This document shows, in pieces, positions 18,237-28,989 of a stretch of DNA of 54,848 bases (position 1 is its first letter; each line of letters opens with the position of its first letter). The stretch spans positions 1 to 54,848 of the forward strand of contig JBEKHI010000005.1 of the NCBI GenBank assembly GCA_050012355.1, read 5' to 3'. Source of the stretch: JBEKHI01 sp050012355 (GTDB lineage Bacteria > Actinomycetota > Actinomycetes > Streptosporangiales > Streptosporangiaceae). The notes below the pieces were generated by a model. The model saw only the letters and a program-made list of their open reading frames with translations. It made no database searches and had not been told where the DNA came from. Both the position numbers and the translations under genes were made by a program.

Positions 18237-18971
18237 TTATGGTCGGTAGCGGTAGCCCATCCCCGGCTCGGTGAGCAGGTGGCGCGGGCGGGTGGGGTCG
18301 GTCTCGAGCTTGCGGCGCAGCCTGGCCATATGGAACCGCAGGTAGTTCGAGCGCTGCTCGAAGCCGGGCCCCCAGACGGTGGACAGCAGCTGATCCGAGG
18401 AAACCAGCTGACCGGGGCGGCGTAGCAGGATCTCCAGGATGTGCCACTCGGTCGGGGTGAGCCGCAGCGACTCGCTGCCGCTGGTCACGGTGTGCGCGGA
18501 GGTGTCGATGGTCCACTGTCCGATCGTGACCGGCCGCGGCTCCGGCATCGCGCCGGGCTCATCGCGGCGCAACGCGGCGCGCAGTCTGGCCAGCAGCTCG
18601 GCCATCGCGAACGGTTTGGTCACGTAGTCGTCGGCGCCGACGTCGAGCGCCCCGATCTTGTCGCCGGGCGAGATCCGCCCAGACAGCACGATGATCGGTG
18701 CCCGCGACCACCGGCGGAGTTCGACGATGACCTCGACTCCGTCGATGTCCGGGAGCCCCAGGTCCAGGATCACCGCGTCCGGCGGATGCGTGATAGCGGA
18801 GGCCAGCGCCTCGCGTCCGGTCGCCGCGGTCGCGACATCGTACTGACGGGCCCGCAGACTGATGCGCAGCGCGCGCAGCAGCTCCGGCTGGTCCTCGACG
18901 ATGAGCACCCGCGGGGCCGGACGGCCGGCCAGATGGGGGTCACCCATCTGGCCGGACGCCAGGCTGTTCAT
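18237..18971 (-). CDS. kdpE: Second KdpE-type response regulator, last gene of the kdpFABC operon
   Basis: A 244-residue OmpR-family regulator with the same architecture as the KdpE at 6372-7100: acidic pair in LIVEDQPELLRALRISL, phospho-Asp in AVILDLGLPDIDG, VTKPF Lys, and a winged helix with RLTPTEWHILEILLRRPGQLV and EPGMGYRY. Its ATG overlaps the kdpC stop (ATGA), so it is co-transcribed with the pump. No kinase gene is adjacent; KdpD at 7097-9649 is the likely phosphodonor. ATG at 18947 (MGDPHLAG) is an alternative start, but the overlap favours 18971. A short T-run follows the stop on its strand. Confidence 0.9.
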   Translation of the reverse strand: MNSLASGQMGDPHLAGRPAPRVLIVEDQPELLRALRISLRARQYDVATAATGREALASAITHPPDAVILDLGLPDIDGVEVIVELRRWSRAPIIVLSGRISPGDKIGALDVGADDYVTKPFAMAELLARLRAALRRDEPGAMPEPRPVTIGQWTIDTSAHTVTSGSESLRLTPTEWHILEILLRRPGQLVSSDQLLSTVWGPGFEQRSNYLRFHMARLRRKLETDPTRPRHLLTEPGMGYRYRP

Positions 18972-19636
18972 CCCGCGTACTTCGCTTGACCCGGCAGCTC
19001 GTCGAGCGCGATGTTCAGCGTCAGGACGTCGACCCGGGGCTCGCCGAGGAACCCGAGGTTCCTGCCCTGGGTGTACTTCGCCACCAGGGCCTTGACCGTC
19101 GCTAGCGACAGGCCTCGCGCGGCTGCCACCCGGGCCTCTTGGTCCGCGGCGTTCTGCGGGGAGATGTCCGGGTCGAGCCCGGACCCCGAGGTGGTCACCG
19201 CGTCCGGCGGTACCTGCGAGAGGCTGACGTGGTTGAACGCCGCGTAGGCCGCCTTGTAGGTCTCGATGTTCTTCACCAGTACGGGGTTGCTGGCGCTCAG
19301 GTTGGACGCGCCCGAGTAATCCGTGTCGCAGCCGTACTGGCTGGTGCCGGGAGACGTCGGGCTGTCCCCGCTGGCGGCGTCCGCCGTCGACGGCCTGGGC
19401 TGGAAGTACTGCGCTAGCGGGTCACCCTTGGAGTTCACGAACTCCTGGCAGATCAGTGAGGAGCCGACGACCTTGCCGTCATAGCTGACCATTGACCCGT
19501 TGGCCTGGTTGTGGAACGCGACCTGGGAGATTCCCCAGACCGCGACCGGGTAGATGAGCCCGCAGATGACCGTCAGGACGATCATCGCGCGGAGCGCGGC
19601 CAGGTGCTGGCCGATCCACATCGGTAGTCGCGACAT
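18968..19636 (-). CDS. kdpC: K+-transporting ATPase subunit C
   Basis: A 222-residue KdpC with one N-terminal TM helix (about 15-35) followed by the periplasm-side soluble domain. Typical blocks are present: LTVICGLIYPVAVWGISQVAFH early, GS.LICQEF, YFQPRPS, SGLDPDISP..A..Q..RVA.ARGL and the final RVDVLTLNIALD. KdpC stabilises and assists the KdpA/KdpB complex. It begins 4 nt after the kdpB stop and overlaps the downstream regulator gene by 4 nt. Confidence 0.95.
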   Translation of the reverse strand: MSRLPMWIGQHLAALRAMIVLTVICGLIYPVAVWGISQVAFHNQANGSMVSYDGKVVGSSLICQEFVNSKGDPLAQYFQPRPSTADAASGDSPTSPGTSQYGCDTDYSGASNLSASNPVLVKNIETYKAAYAAFNHVSLSQVPPDAVTTSGSGLDPDISPQNAADQEARVAAARGLSLATVKALVAKYTQGRNLGFLGEPRVDVLTLNIALDELPGQAKYAG

Positions 19637-19640
19637 CGGA

Positions 19641-21778
<2,138 letters not shown>

Positions 21779-21779
<1 letters not shown>

Positions 21780-23443
21780 CAGTGGAGTCCTTCCGCGAAC
21801 GGGCCCAGCGCGAGCGCTGGGAAGTAAGTCAGGCCGACCAGGATGACGATCACGCCGATCATCAGGCTGATGAACAGGGGTTTATGCGTCGGCATGGTCG
21901 CGACATTGCTAACCTGCACCCCTTCCTGGCGGGCCAGCGATCCGGCTAGCGCGAGTGCGAAGATCTCGGGCGCGAATCTGGCTAGCAGCATCACCAGGCC
22001 ACCCGAGACCTGGTACCAGGTCTGGGCCGTGCCCAGTCCGGCGAATGCCGAGCCGTTGTTATTAGCCATCGAGACGAACGCGTAGATGACCTCGGTGAGG
22101 CCGTGCGCGCCGGGATTCAGGATGACCGACCGCGCCGATTTGCTCATCAGCGAGGCCGCCGCGCCGATCAGCGCCGCCGACGGGGTGGCGAGGATGTACA
22201 GCGACGCGTACTTCATCTCGGTCGGGCGGATCTTCTTGCCGAGGTACTCGGGCGTGCGGCCGACCATCAGGCCGCCGATGAAGACGGTGACGACAGCCAG
22301 GACCAGTAGTCCGTAGAGCCCGGCGCCGACGCCACCCGGCGAGACCTCGCCCATCATGATGTTGAACAGCGCCATACCGCCGCCGAACGCGGTGAACGAA
22401 TCGTGGAACGAGTTCACCGCGCCGGTCGAGGTAGCCGTGGTCGACGCCGCGAACAGCGACGACCCCGGGATGCCGAACGCGACGTTCTTTCCTTCCATCG
22501 CGGCTCCGGCGATCTTGAGCGCCGTTCCGGAATGCTGGTTCTCGAAGAAGCTGACGACGGCGACCGAGGTTGCCCACAGGATGCCCATCACGGCCACCAG
22601 GGCGTAACCCTGCCGGTTGTCCTTCACCATCTTGCCGAAGGTCCGGCACAGCGCGAACGGGATCAGCAGCAGCAGGAAGATCTCGAACCAGTTGGTGAAC
22701 GGGTTCGGGTTCTCGAACGGATGTGCCGAGTTCGCGTTGAAGAACCCGCCGCCGTTGTTCCCGAGTTCCTTGATGACCTCCTGCGAGCCCACCGGTCCGC
22801 CGACCATCTCCTGAACGCTGCCGGAGAGGGTATGGATCAGGTGCGTCGGGGTGAAGCTGTCGATGACACCGCCGGCCACCAGGATGATCGCGCCGATGAC
22901 GGAGATCGGCAGCAGTATCCGGATGACGACCCTGGTCAGGTCCACCCAGAAGTTACCGAGCCGGTCGGTGCCCTTGCGGGTCAGCCCGCGGACCAGCGCG
23001 ATCGCGACCGCGATGCCGACCGCCGCGGAGACGAAGTTCTGCACGGCGAGCGCCGACATCTGGGTGACGTACCCCATCGTGGTCTCGCCGGAGTAGTTCT
23101 GCCAGTTGGTGTTCGTGGTGAACGACGCGGCGGTGTTCCAGGCCGTAACCGGGTCGACCGCGGACATGCCGTTCGAGAATGGCAGGTGATCCTGCAGCCG
23201 CTCGAAGGCGTATACGAACAGCACCGACAACACGGAGAACGCCAGCACCGAGCGTGCATACACGCTCCAGCGCTGGTCCGCCTCGGGATCGATGCCAACC
23301 AGCTTGTAAATGCCGCGCTCGACGCGCAGGTGCTTGCTGGACGTCAGGACGTAGGCGATGTAGTTGCCCAGCGGTCCGTAGCAGGCCGCGAGGGCGAGGA
23401 CGAGCAGGCCGAACTGCAAGAATCCGGCGACAGATCCGCTCAC
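21779..23443 (-). CDS. kdpA: K+-transporting ATPase subunit A (channel-like)
   Basis: A 554-residue protein with about ten TM helices and the four degenerate selectivity-filter regions of KdpA, including TNTNWQNYSGE, LGNNGGGFFNANSAHPFENP and MANNNGSAFAGL. It selects and channels K+ to KdpB. The start is a GTG at 23443, 4 nt after the kdpF stop. It is the usual length for the family with no visible damage. Confidence 0.97.
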
Positions 23444-23447
23444 GGTC

Positions 23448-23537
23448 TCAGAACCTCTCCGGTTTGATCAGGGCCACGATCAGGTAGATGCTGAGCACCA
23501 CGCTGACGATCAGGCCCACCCAGTTCTCAGCGCTCAA
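23448..23537 (-). CDS. kdpF: K+-transporting ATPase small subunit F
   Basis: A 29-residue membrane peptide reading (M)SAENWVGLIVSVVLSI then YLIVALIKPERF. It is one TM helix ending in the KPE motif characteristic of KdpF. The start is a TTG; the only upstream in-frame alternative is also TTG, 9 nt earlier. KdpF stabilises the KdpABC complex. It overlaps the preceding 29-residue frame (23527-23616) by 11 nt and precedes kdpA by 4 nt, fitting tight coupling. Confidence 0.88.
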   Translation of the reverse strand: MSAENWVGLIVSVVLSIYLIVALIKPERF

Positions 23538-23616
23538 GACGCTCAAGTCCCTTCACGAGCAGGGTCAGTACGGCGAACACGACGATCGTTAGGCCGATGT
23601 ACAGCAGATCGGACAT
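23527..23616 (-). CDS. 29-residue membrane peptide leading the kdp operon
   Basis: An ATG preceded by a strong AAGGAG encodes MSDLLYIGLTIVVFAVLTLL then VKGLERLER: one TM helix with a basic/acidic tail. Small proteins of this kind precede kdpF in other actinobacteria as I recall, without an assigned role. It overlaps kdpF by 11 nt. Since kdpF starts with TTG and lacks its own good ribosome site, this frame may couple translation into kdpF. It might also be an extra pump subunit. Confidence 0.75.
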   Translation of the reverse strand: MSDLLYIGLTIVVFAVLTLLVKGLERLER

Positions 23617-23707
23617 CGCCACTCCTTGGCGGTTTGGGGTAGAACGACGTAAGCAAAGCGCTAAAAAGGCCGCCAAATGCCCGTCCTGACGCCCTCCATG
23701 CGGGGAT

Positions 23708-23724
23708 CTAACGGTCCCTAACGG
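23708..23724 (-). promoter_or_regulatory. Putative KdpE tandem binding sites upstream of the kdp operon
   Basis: On the minus strand, CCGTTAG-GGA-CCGTTAG is a perfect 7-bp direct repeat with a 10-bp period, the geometry of OmpR-family half-sites. It is about 92 nt upstream of the first operon start (23616). No such repeat is seen before kdpD or the KimA-like gene. Assignment to KdpE is inference. Confidence 0.45.
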
Positions 23725-23809
23725 GATTCATGCGCGACCAATACGTCACTCTGCGTAACTGATTATGGGCGCACGGAAGCGCGCCGCCGTGCAACGCCGC
23801 GCCCCCGGA

Positions 23810-24331
23810 TCAGTGCGCGAAGTCAGGGAGGGAGACGTGCCGGCGTATCGGCCAGGACCGGTGCGCGGTGCCGAGCGAGTCCACCAGGTCCGAGGGCGGG
23901 ACCGCGGTCACCGGGCAGCGCGCGTGCGCCAGGCAGTATCGCCCGGTGGATTTGCGCAGGCAGCGCCGGTGCCAGCCGCGGCGGCCGGTCCCGATCACGA
24001 GAATGTCCCCGTCGCCGCTCGCGAGGTCGGTGAGCACCGCCCCGGCGTCACCGCGCACGACGGCCTGCTCGACCCGCACATCGTCGGGGACACCGCCGAG
24101 CGCCTGGTCGAACGCGGTCCGCAGCCGATCGGCGGCCGCCTGCCGCCACAGTTTCCTGAGCTCGGGGGATGGGCAGCGTCGTTCGGCCAGCTCGCCGCCC
24201 GGCGGTATCCAGGCGATGACCGCGGTCAGCGGTACATTTCGTTGCCTGGCCTCGTCGGTCGCGAACCGCAGCGCCTGCAAGCTGCCTAGCGAACCACTCA
24301 CGCCGACGAAGATCCGACGTACCGCGGTCAC
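23810..24331 (-). CDS. Universal stress protein (UspA family)
   Basis: About 173 residues of a single Usp domain: RRIFVGVSGSLGSLQALRFA at the start, then PLTAVIAWIPP, and DILVIGTGRRG near the end. The nucleotide motif is degenerate: after GTGRRG the usual G-S pair is replaced by KSTG, so ATP binding may be altered. GTG 24331 is chosen because the domain starts there and GGAGG lies 9 nt upstream; ATG 24376 is an in-frame alternative. It lies immediately upstream of the kdp operon on the same strand, separated by 193 nt with a small hairpin (23771-23792). Confidence 0.82.
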   Translation of the reverse strand: MTAVRRIFVGVSGSLGSLQALRFATDEARQRNVPLTAVIAWIPPGGELAERRCPSPELRKLWRQAAADRLRTAFDQALGGVPDDVRVEQAVVRGDAGAVLTDLASGDGDILVIGTGRRGWHRRCLRKSTGRYCLAHARCPVTAVPPSDLVDSLGTAHRSWPIRRHVSLPDFAH

Positions 24332-24467
24332 GATGACTCGCCTCCACCTATCACGTAAGGGATTGTCTTCCCTCATACAACCTTTACCGCAGTCGGCGGA
24401 ATCCAGTCCTAGCGAACTCTTAACGCCATACAAACGTAATCAGGCGGCGTGCTGGCGGCATCGACGC

Positions 24468-25148
24468 TCAGCGCACCCCCAGCTCGTCGATCCGGGACAG
24501 CATGTCCGCGGGATCGGCGTACACCCGGTACGCGCCGGCCCGCTCCAGTTCCTCGCGGCCATAGCCGCCGGACTGCAGCCCGACGCCGAGCGCGCCGGCC
24601 CGCCGGGCGGCCAGCAGGTCCCACACGCTGTCCCCGACGACCATCGCGTTGGCCGGGTCGACCTCCAGCAGCGCGGCCGCGGCGAGGAACAGGTCCGGGT
24701 CTGGCTTGGCGTGCCGCACCATGTCCCTGGTGACCATCGGCGTATCCGAGGGCAGCCCCAGCAGGTCCAGCGAGGGGCGTGCCGTTTCCGCGCGCCCGCT
24801 GGTGGCGATCGCCCACTTCACGTCGGCCTCGGAGAGCGCTGTCAGCAGGTCCCGCGCGCCCGGCAGTGCGGTGACCGTGTCGGCGATCTTGAGGTATTCG
24901 GCGGCGTGCGCGTGCTGCAACTGCTCGATCTCCGCCGCCGACAGCGATCGTCCGGTCTCGCGAAGCAGGGCCTGGACGAACAGCCCGCCGCTCATCCCGA
25001 TGCGGCGGTGGATCCGCCACACCGAGAGCTGGATCCCGATCGCCTCCAGCGCGGCGCGCCAGGCGATCACGTGCTGGTAGACGCTGTCGATCAACGTGCC
25101 GTCTAGGTCGAAAAGGAACGACGGTACTGGTGACTCCGGGTACTCCAT
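24468..25148 (-). CDS. HAD-superfamily hydrolase (phosphoglycolate phosphatase-like)
   Basis: A 226-residue HAD phosphatase. Motif I is FLFDLDGTLIDS (nucleophile Asp), motif II is WAIATSGRA, the Lys is in HAKPDPDLFLAAA, and motif III is AMVVGDSVWDLLAARRAG. The cap domain contains RIGMSGGLFVQALLRE. It resembles phosphoglycolate/beta-phosphoglucomutase-like members, but the substrate is not evident. ATG 25148 fits the fold start. It is divergent from the SGNH hydrolase at 25267. Confidence 0.88.
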   Translation of the reverse strand: MEYPESPVPSFLFDLDGTLIDSVYQHVIAWRAALEAIGIQLSVWRIHRRIGMSGGLFVQALLRETGRSLSAAEIEQLQHAHAAEYLKIADTVTALPGARDLLTALSEADVKWAIATSGRAETARPSLDLLGLPSDTPMVTRDMVRHAKPDPDLFLAAAALLEVDPANAMVVGDSVWDLLAARRAGALGVGLQSGGYGREELERAGAYRVYADPADMLSRIDELGVR

Positions 25149-25266
25149 GCCTCTAGTGTGCCAAACCGCCCGCCCGCTCCCCGGACCGCCGCCGGCCTGC
25201 GACACCGACGTTCACCGGGTCCTCATTGCTGCAGCGCCGGGCTGCTATTGGCATTATTGGGTAACT

Positions 25267-26070
25267 ATGACGGAAGGTTCATTCGTCGCGCTCGGCGACA
25301 GCTTCACCGAAGGCATTGACGACCCATACCCGGACGGCAGCTACCGAGGCTGGGCGGACCGGTTCGCGGGGATGCTCGCGGCCCGGAATCCGGAGCTCAG
25401 GTACGCGAACCTGGCGGTTCGCGGCCGGTTGCTCGGCGACGTCGCCACCGAACAAGTTCCCGCGGCCATCGCGCTGGGCGCTGACCTGGTCAGCATCGCG
25501 GCGGGCGGCAACGACCTGCTGCGCCCCGGCAGTGACCCGGACTCGCTGGCCGCCGTGTTCGACTCCGCCGTTGCCCGCCTTCAGGCCGGGGGCTGCCGGG
25601 TACTGATGTTCACCGGCTTCGACCCGAACGTCTTCCCGGTGATCAAGCTCATCCGGGGCAAGGCCGCCGCCTACAACATGCACCTGCGCGGCATCGCCGA
25701 CGCGCGCGGCTGCGACCTGGTCGATATGTGGTCGATGCGCGTGCTGTGCGACCGGAGGGCCTGGAGCGTGGACCGGCTGCACCTGACCTCCGAAGCCCAC
25801 CAGCGCGTAGCGCTCAGGGCTGCCGAGGTGCTGGGCCTGCCGGTTACCGAAGACTGGCGGGCGCCCTTCCCCGACCCAGAGCCGGGTTCCTCGCTCGCCG
25901 TCGCGCCGACAGCCCGCGCCCTATGGCTAGCCGCCCGTCGCGCGGACGCCGAATGGGCCCGGACCTACGCCCTGCCCTGGATCCGCCGCCGGATCCGCGG
26001 CACCTCCTCCGGCGACAACGTAATAGCCAAGCGCCCCGAACTCCTCCCCATAGAAGCCCCAGCCACCTAG
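25267..26070 (+). CDS. SGNH/GDSL-family hydrolase
   Basis: A 267-residue esterase-like enzyme. Block I is ALGDSFTEG (catalytic Ser), block III is AAGGNDLLR (Asn), and block V is DRLHLTSEAH (Asp/His). No signal peptide is seen, so it is probably cytoplasmic. The start is ATG 25267, right before block I; longer in-frame extensions overlap the divergent HAD gene and carry no similarity. The C-terminal 80 residues (Ala/Arg-rich) are beyond the usual domain. The first hairpin repeat (26288) lies 218 nt downstream. Confidence 0.9.
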   Translation: MTEGSFVALGDSFTEGIDDPYPDGSYRGWADRFAGMLAARNPELRYANLAVRGRLLGDVATEQVPAAIALGADLVSIAAGGNDLLRPGSDPDSLAAVFDSAVARLQAGGCRVLMFTGFDPNVFPVIKLIRGKAAAYNMHLRGIADARGCDLVDMWSMRVLCDRRAWSVDRLHLTSEAHQRVALRAAEVLGLPVTEDWRAPFPDPEPGSSLAVAPTARALWLAARRADAEWARTYALPWIRRRIRGTSSGDNVIAKRPELLPIEAPAT

Positions 26071-26287
26071 CCCTCCTAACCCCCGCGCTCGCCGGCGGTC
26101 CGCCCCCGCGCCCGCGCGTTGCACCCTCACCCGCCCGTCGCGAACCCCTTCCCCGGGCGACATATCGGATACGAGCGCATATGTGCAGCGCGGCGAATTC
26201 GCACCGTCTCCGCTGACCTGGGATGGATGGTGTTAGCGGTCCAAAAGGTAATCGTGATAGCGATGTGATCGCCGACCCGGAGCCGCG

Positions 26288-26347
26288 ATTCTGGTCGGTG
26301 CTGCATTACCCAGCAAAGAGCCTGGGTAATGCAGCACCGACCAGAAT
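26288..26347 (+). repeat. 60-bp hairpin element, copy A (26-8-26)
   Basis: Two perfectly complementary 26-nt arms (26288-26313 and 26322-26347) enclose the loop CAAAGAGC. It is the cleanest member of a four-copy family with the same geometry and loop (36156, 50721, 52933). The arms contain GGTGCTGCATTACCCAG next to the loop. A 26-bp perfect stem would be a very stable RNA hairpin. Confidence 0.9.
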
Positions 26348-26562
26348 CCATTCCCCGCCGCGCACCCGCGACCAACTCGCATACCGCAACATTCCGGGCG
26401 CCCAATGCGCCCGAACCCGGATGGTGCGAGGCGTGGACCCGGTGGGCGCGTGAGCCTGCCGCCTGCCGGGGTACCGGCCGCCCGGCCGCCCGGGTGCCCA
26501 TTGCCCGGCGAATCCCGGTCCGCCGCACACTCGGCTGGAGTGGCAGGGTGCCGAATGCCGCG

Positions 26563-26614
26563 CCATGGATGGGCCATCGCAGGCGTTATAACCCCAGCGA
26601 TGGGCCATCCATGG
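26563..26614. repeat. Second hairpin family, copy 1
   Basis: 18-nt arms (26563-26580 and 26597-26614) with one mismatch enclose AGGCGTTATAACCCCA. The reverse complement shares GATGGCCCAYCGCTGGGG followed by YTATARCGCC with the element at 36855-36898. Distinct from the 26-8-26 family in arm and loop sequence. Confidence 0.75.
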
Positions 26615-26799
26615 GGCCTTCGACCTGCCGAAATACCGGGCGGAAATGCTATATCGGGCAAATAACCCCAGGGGGCTATGGACCTTGCTGGGTGGAATTA
26701 TAGGCATATTTCGGGAACTTCTGGACGGGTGGCTACCGGGCGTGCTCATGTTTACTGGTGTGCCTCGGCCGCCGGGGCCGTGGCCACAGAGAGGATGCG

Positions 26800-27453
26800 A
26801 TGTCCATCAAGTCACGCGTGCTCGCGATCGGTGGTTCGATCGTCCTGGTGGCGTCCCTTGCCGCCGTCGCCACGGCAGTCAGCGTGGCCACCCCACAAGC
26901 GTCTGGGGCGGCCAAGACTGCCGTCGTGAAGGCGAACGCCGAACATGAGACGGGTTCGTCGGAGTACAACCCGTTCACCGTCTACAGCCCGGACTTCACC
27001 GAGAACGGCTGGCTGCCGGTTAGCTCCGAGGGCGGACCGGCGTCGGAAACCGGCTGCAGCGGTAAGAACCTGGCCCCCACAATCGACTGGTCCAATGTCC
27101 CGTCGGGTACGGAGAGCTTCGCCTTCGTGATCAGCGACGTGGACGCGCCGGTCGCGGGCTTCTTCCACCACTGGATCGTTTACAACATCCCCGCCAACGT
27201 GACCTCGCTGGCAGGCCATGGCAGCGACCCGTACAGCGAGGGCACCAACGACTACGGGTTCGTCGGTTACGGCGGCCCCTGCCCGCCGGCTGACGGTCAG
27301 ACCCACCACTACGTCTTCACGGTGTACGCGCTGGACACCACGAGCATCCCTGGCACCGCTCTTGACTACAGCCAGCTTGTCACCGCGATCAGCCCGTACG
27401 TGATCGGCGCCACCAGCACGCTCGGTAAGTTCGTCCTGCCGCTCGGCAGCTAA
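26800..27453 (+). CDS. Secreted PEBP-family protein (YbhB/YbcL-like)
   Basis: A 217-residue phosphatidylethanolamine-binding-like protein with an N-terminal signal peptide (SIKSRVLAIGGSIVLVASLA, then ATAVS). The fold is clear from FTVYSPDF, NLAPTIDWSNVPSGTESFAF, VISDVDAPVAGFFHHWIVYN and GYGGPCPPADGQTHHYVFTV. Asp and the His pair of the ligand pocket are kept. Bacterial members may act as inhibitors or carriers of unknown ligands. ATG 26800 has GAGAGGA upstream. A perfect 19-bp hairpin follows the stop. Confidence 0.88.
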   Translation: MSIKSRVLAIGGSIVLVASLAAVATAVSVATPQASGAAKTAVVKANAEHETGSSEYNPFTVYSPDFTENGWLPVSSEGGPASETGCSGKNLAPTIDWSNVPSGTESFAFVISDVDAPVAGFFHHWIVYNIPANVTSLAGHGSDPYSEGTNDYGFVGYGGPCPPADGQTHHYVFTVYALDTTSIPGTALDYSQLVTAISPYVIGATSTLGKFVLPLGS

Positions 27454-27464
27454 CCGTCATCGCA

Positions 27465-27512
27465 GTCGATGTGACATCGACCGGCCTAGAGCGCGGTCGA
27501 TGTCACATCGAC
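27465..27512. terminator. Perfect 19-bp bidirectional hairpin
   Basis: GTCGATGTGACATCGACCG and its exact reverse complement are separated by GCCTAGAGCG, between the convergent PEBP and aminotransferase genes. Each arm is itself nearly palindromic (GTCGATGT-G-ACATCGAC), so a cruciform or two small hairpins could form. It most likely ends both transcripts. Confidence 0.8.
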
Positions 27513-27529
27513 AACCCCCGCGCGCCCGC

Positions 27530-28816
27530 TCAGCCGACGAGGTCCCCCAGCGAGTCGCTGAGCCAGTCGAGCGAGGCGGCTATCCAGTCAAGGCGCAGCG
27601 GGTCATCGGCCGCTAGCGCGGCCTCTTGCCGGACAGCGTCGTCGCCGTACAGCCGGGAGGTCGCCATCCGCAGCCGCAGCGCGGACGCTGGCTCTCCGAA
27701 CGCGCTGCCCGGTAGCGCCCCGATCCCGTACCGGCGCAGCAGCAGGTCAGCGAGATCCTGCCCCGATTCGACGCCATAACGACGCAGCAGCAGGTCACGG
27801 AACGCCCTGAAGTCCGGGTACACATAGAACCCGCCCGCGGGCGGTGCCACCTCCAGCCCGGCTGCGGCCAGCCGGGAAGCCACCTCCCTGGCCACGCACG
27901 CGTGCAGCCGACGGGACCTTCGCACCCGGTTCACGATGTCGGTGCCCTCACTGAACGCCAACTCGGCGGCTGACTGCACCGGGGCGGAAGCGGCTGACCA
28001 GATCTCGCTGCCGATCGCGAGCAGCCCATCGCGGACCTGGGCCGAGGGCAGCCGCGCCACGCCGAGCCGCCAGCCCCCGAGAGCGAGGTTCTTCGACAGG
28101 CCCGTCGTCACCACGGTGTGTTCCGGTGCCAGGGCGGCCGGGCTGACGAAGCCGGGCTCGAACACCAGGTCCCGGTAGATCTCGTCGGAGATGATCAGCA
28201 GGTCGTGCTTGCGCGCGACCTCACACAGCTCGCGTATGGTGCCCGGCCTGGCAAGCGTCCCGGTCGGGTTGTCGGGCAACGTCACGATGACCGCGGCGAT
28301 CCGTCGGCCGGCCGCCCGCGCGCACTTCACCGCGGCCGACAATCCACCGGGATCCGGCACCCCGCCGGTCCCCGGACAGGTGTCGATGTACACCGGTGGC
28401 CGCCCGGTCAGCCACGATTGCGCCGCGTAGCTAACCCAACTCGGCCGGGGGATCGCGACCTCACCGTCGAGTCCGAGTAGCAACCCGAACAGCAGTGCCT
28501 TCGACCCGGGGCCAGCCACGACCATCGACGGGTCGGTGTGCAGTCCGCGGCGGCACCAGTAACCGGCGGCGGCCGCTCGCAGTGCCTCGTGGCCGGCTAC
28601 TGGTCCGTAGGAATTACAGGCGGCCGCGTCCGCGAGCCTGGCGCGCAACGACGGCAGTACCGGCAATCCGGCCTCGCCAAAACCCATAGGCAACACGCGT
28701 TCGCCGCGTCGGCGACGTGCCTCAAGATCGGCGCCCACGGCGAGGGTGGGCGATACACGCAGGACGGGTGCGGGATCGGAGACTTCGAGGGACGGCAGTG
28801 ACGTGGCAAGAGCCAT
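27530..28816 (-). CDS. PLP-dependent aminotransferase, class I/II fold
   Basis: A 428-residue fold-type I aminotransferase. PLP residues are visible: PDNPTGT (Asn about 183), SDEIY (Asp 211, Tyr 214), the Schiff-base Lys in TTGLSKNLALGGWR (about 242), Arg 250, and a C-terminal substrate-binding Arg in LRLRMA. The substrate is unknown. The divergent LysR gene and dapE nearby make a role in diaminopimelate or related amino acid metabolism (DapC-like) thinkable, but no motif confirms this. An internal near-repeat LLLRRYGVESGQDLADLLLR (then RYGIGALPG) lies near 340-365. Confidence 0.88.
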   Translation of the reverse strand: MALATSLPSLEVSDPAPVLRVSPTLAVGADLEARRRRGERVLPMGFGEAGLPVLPSLRARLADAAACNSYGPVAGHEALRAAAAGYWCRRGLHTDPSMVVAGPGSKALLFGLLLGLDGEVAIPRPSWVSYAAQSWLTGRPPVYIDTCPGTGGVPDPGGLSAAVKCARAAGRRIAAVIVTLPDNPTGTLARPGTIRELCEVARKHDLLIISDEIYRDLVFEPGFVSPAALAPEHTVVTTGLSKNLALGGWRLGVARLPSAQVRDGLLAIGSEIWSAASAPVQSAAELAFSEGTDIVNRVRRSRRLHACVAREVASRLAAAGLEVAPPAGGFYVYPDFRAFRDLLLRRYGVESGQDLADLLLRRYGIGALPGSAFGEPASALRLRMATSRLYGDDAVRQEAALAADDPLRLDWIAASLDWLSDSLGDLVG

Positions 28817-28989
28817 GGGCTAGCAACACACTCCTTCGCGGCAGGGGGACAGGCCGTAGCGGTTCGCCGGTGAGCCGCGCACGAAAAGCTCAGCTTTCGC
28901 TGTAAACAGCCACATATTCCATAAAAGACTTACCTGTGCTAAGCATTAGTACAAGCGACCAAACCTGTTGGAGAGGCTAAGCTTTTCTT

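Larger units (their letters stand above)
26071..26799. other. 729-nt intergenic region with hairpin repeats, no gene seen
   Basis: Between the SGNH hydrolase and the PEBP gene. It contains a perfect 60-bp hairpin (26288-26347), a short hairpin CGGGCGC/GCGCCCG near 26396-26413, and a second hairpin-type element (26563-26614). Open frames here in several directions are by-products of the palindromes and show no family features. The promoter of the PEBP gene should lie in the last 180 nt. Confidence 0.65.

Noticed and set aside
22403..23467. 354-codon + strand frame over kdpA/kdpF
   Set aside because: Antisense shadow of intact kdp genes.
26233..26749. Several overlapping open frames on both strands in the 26.1-26.8 kb gap
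   Set aside because: They exist because of the palindromic repeats; no domains, ribosome sites or consistent codon bias were found.
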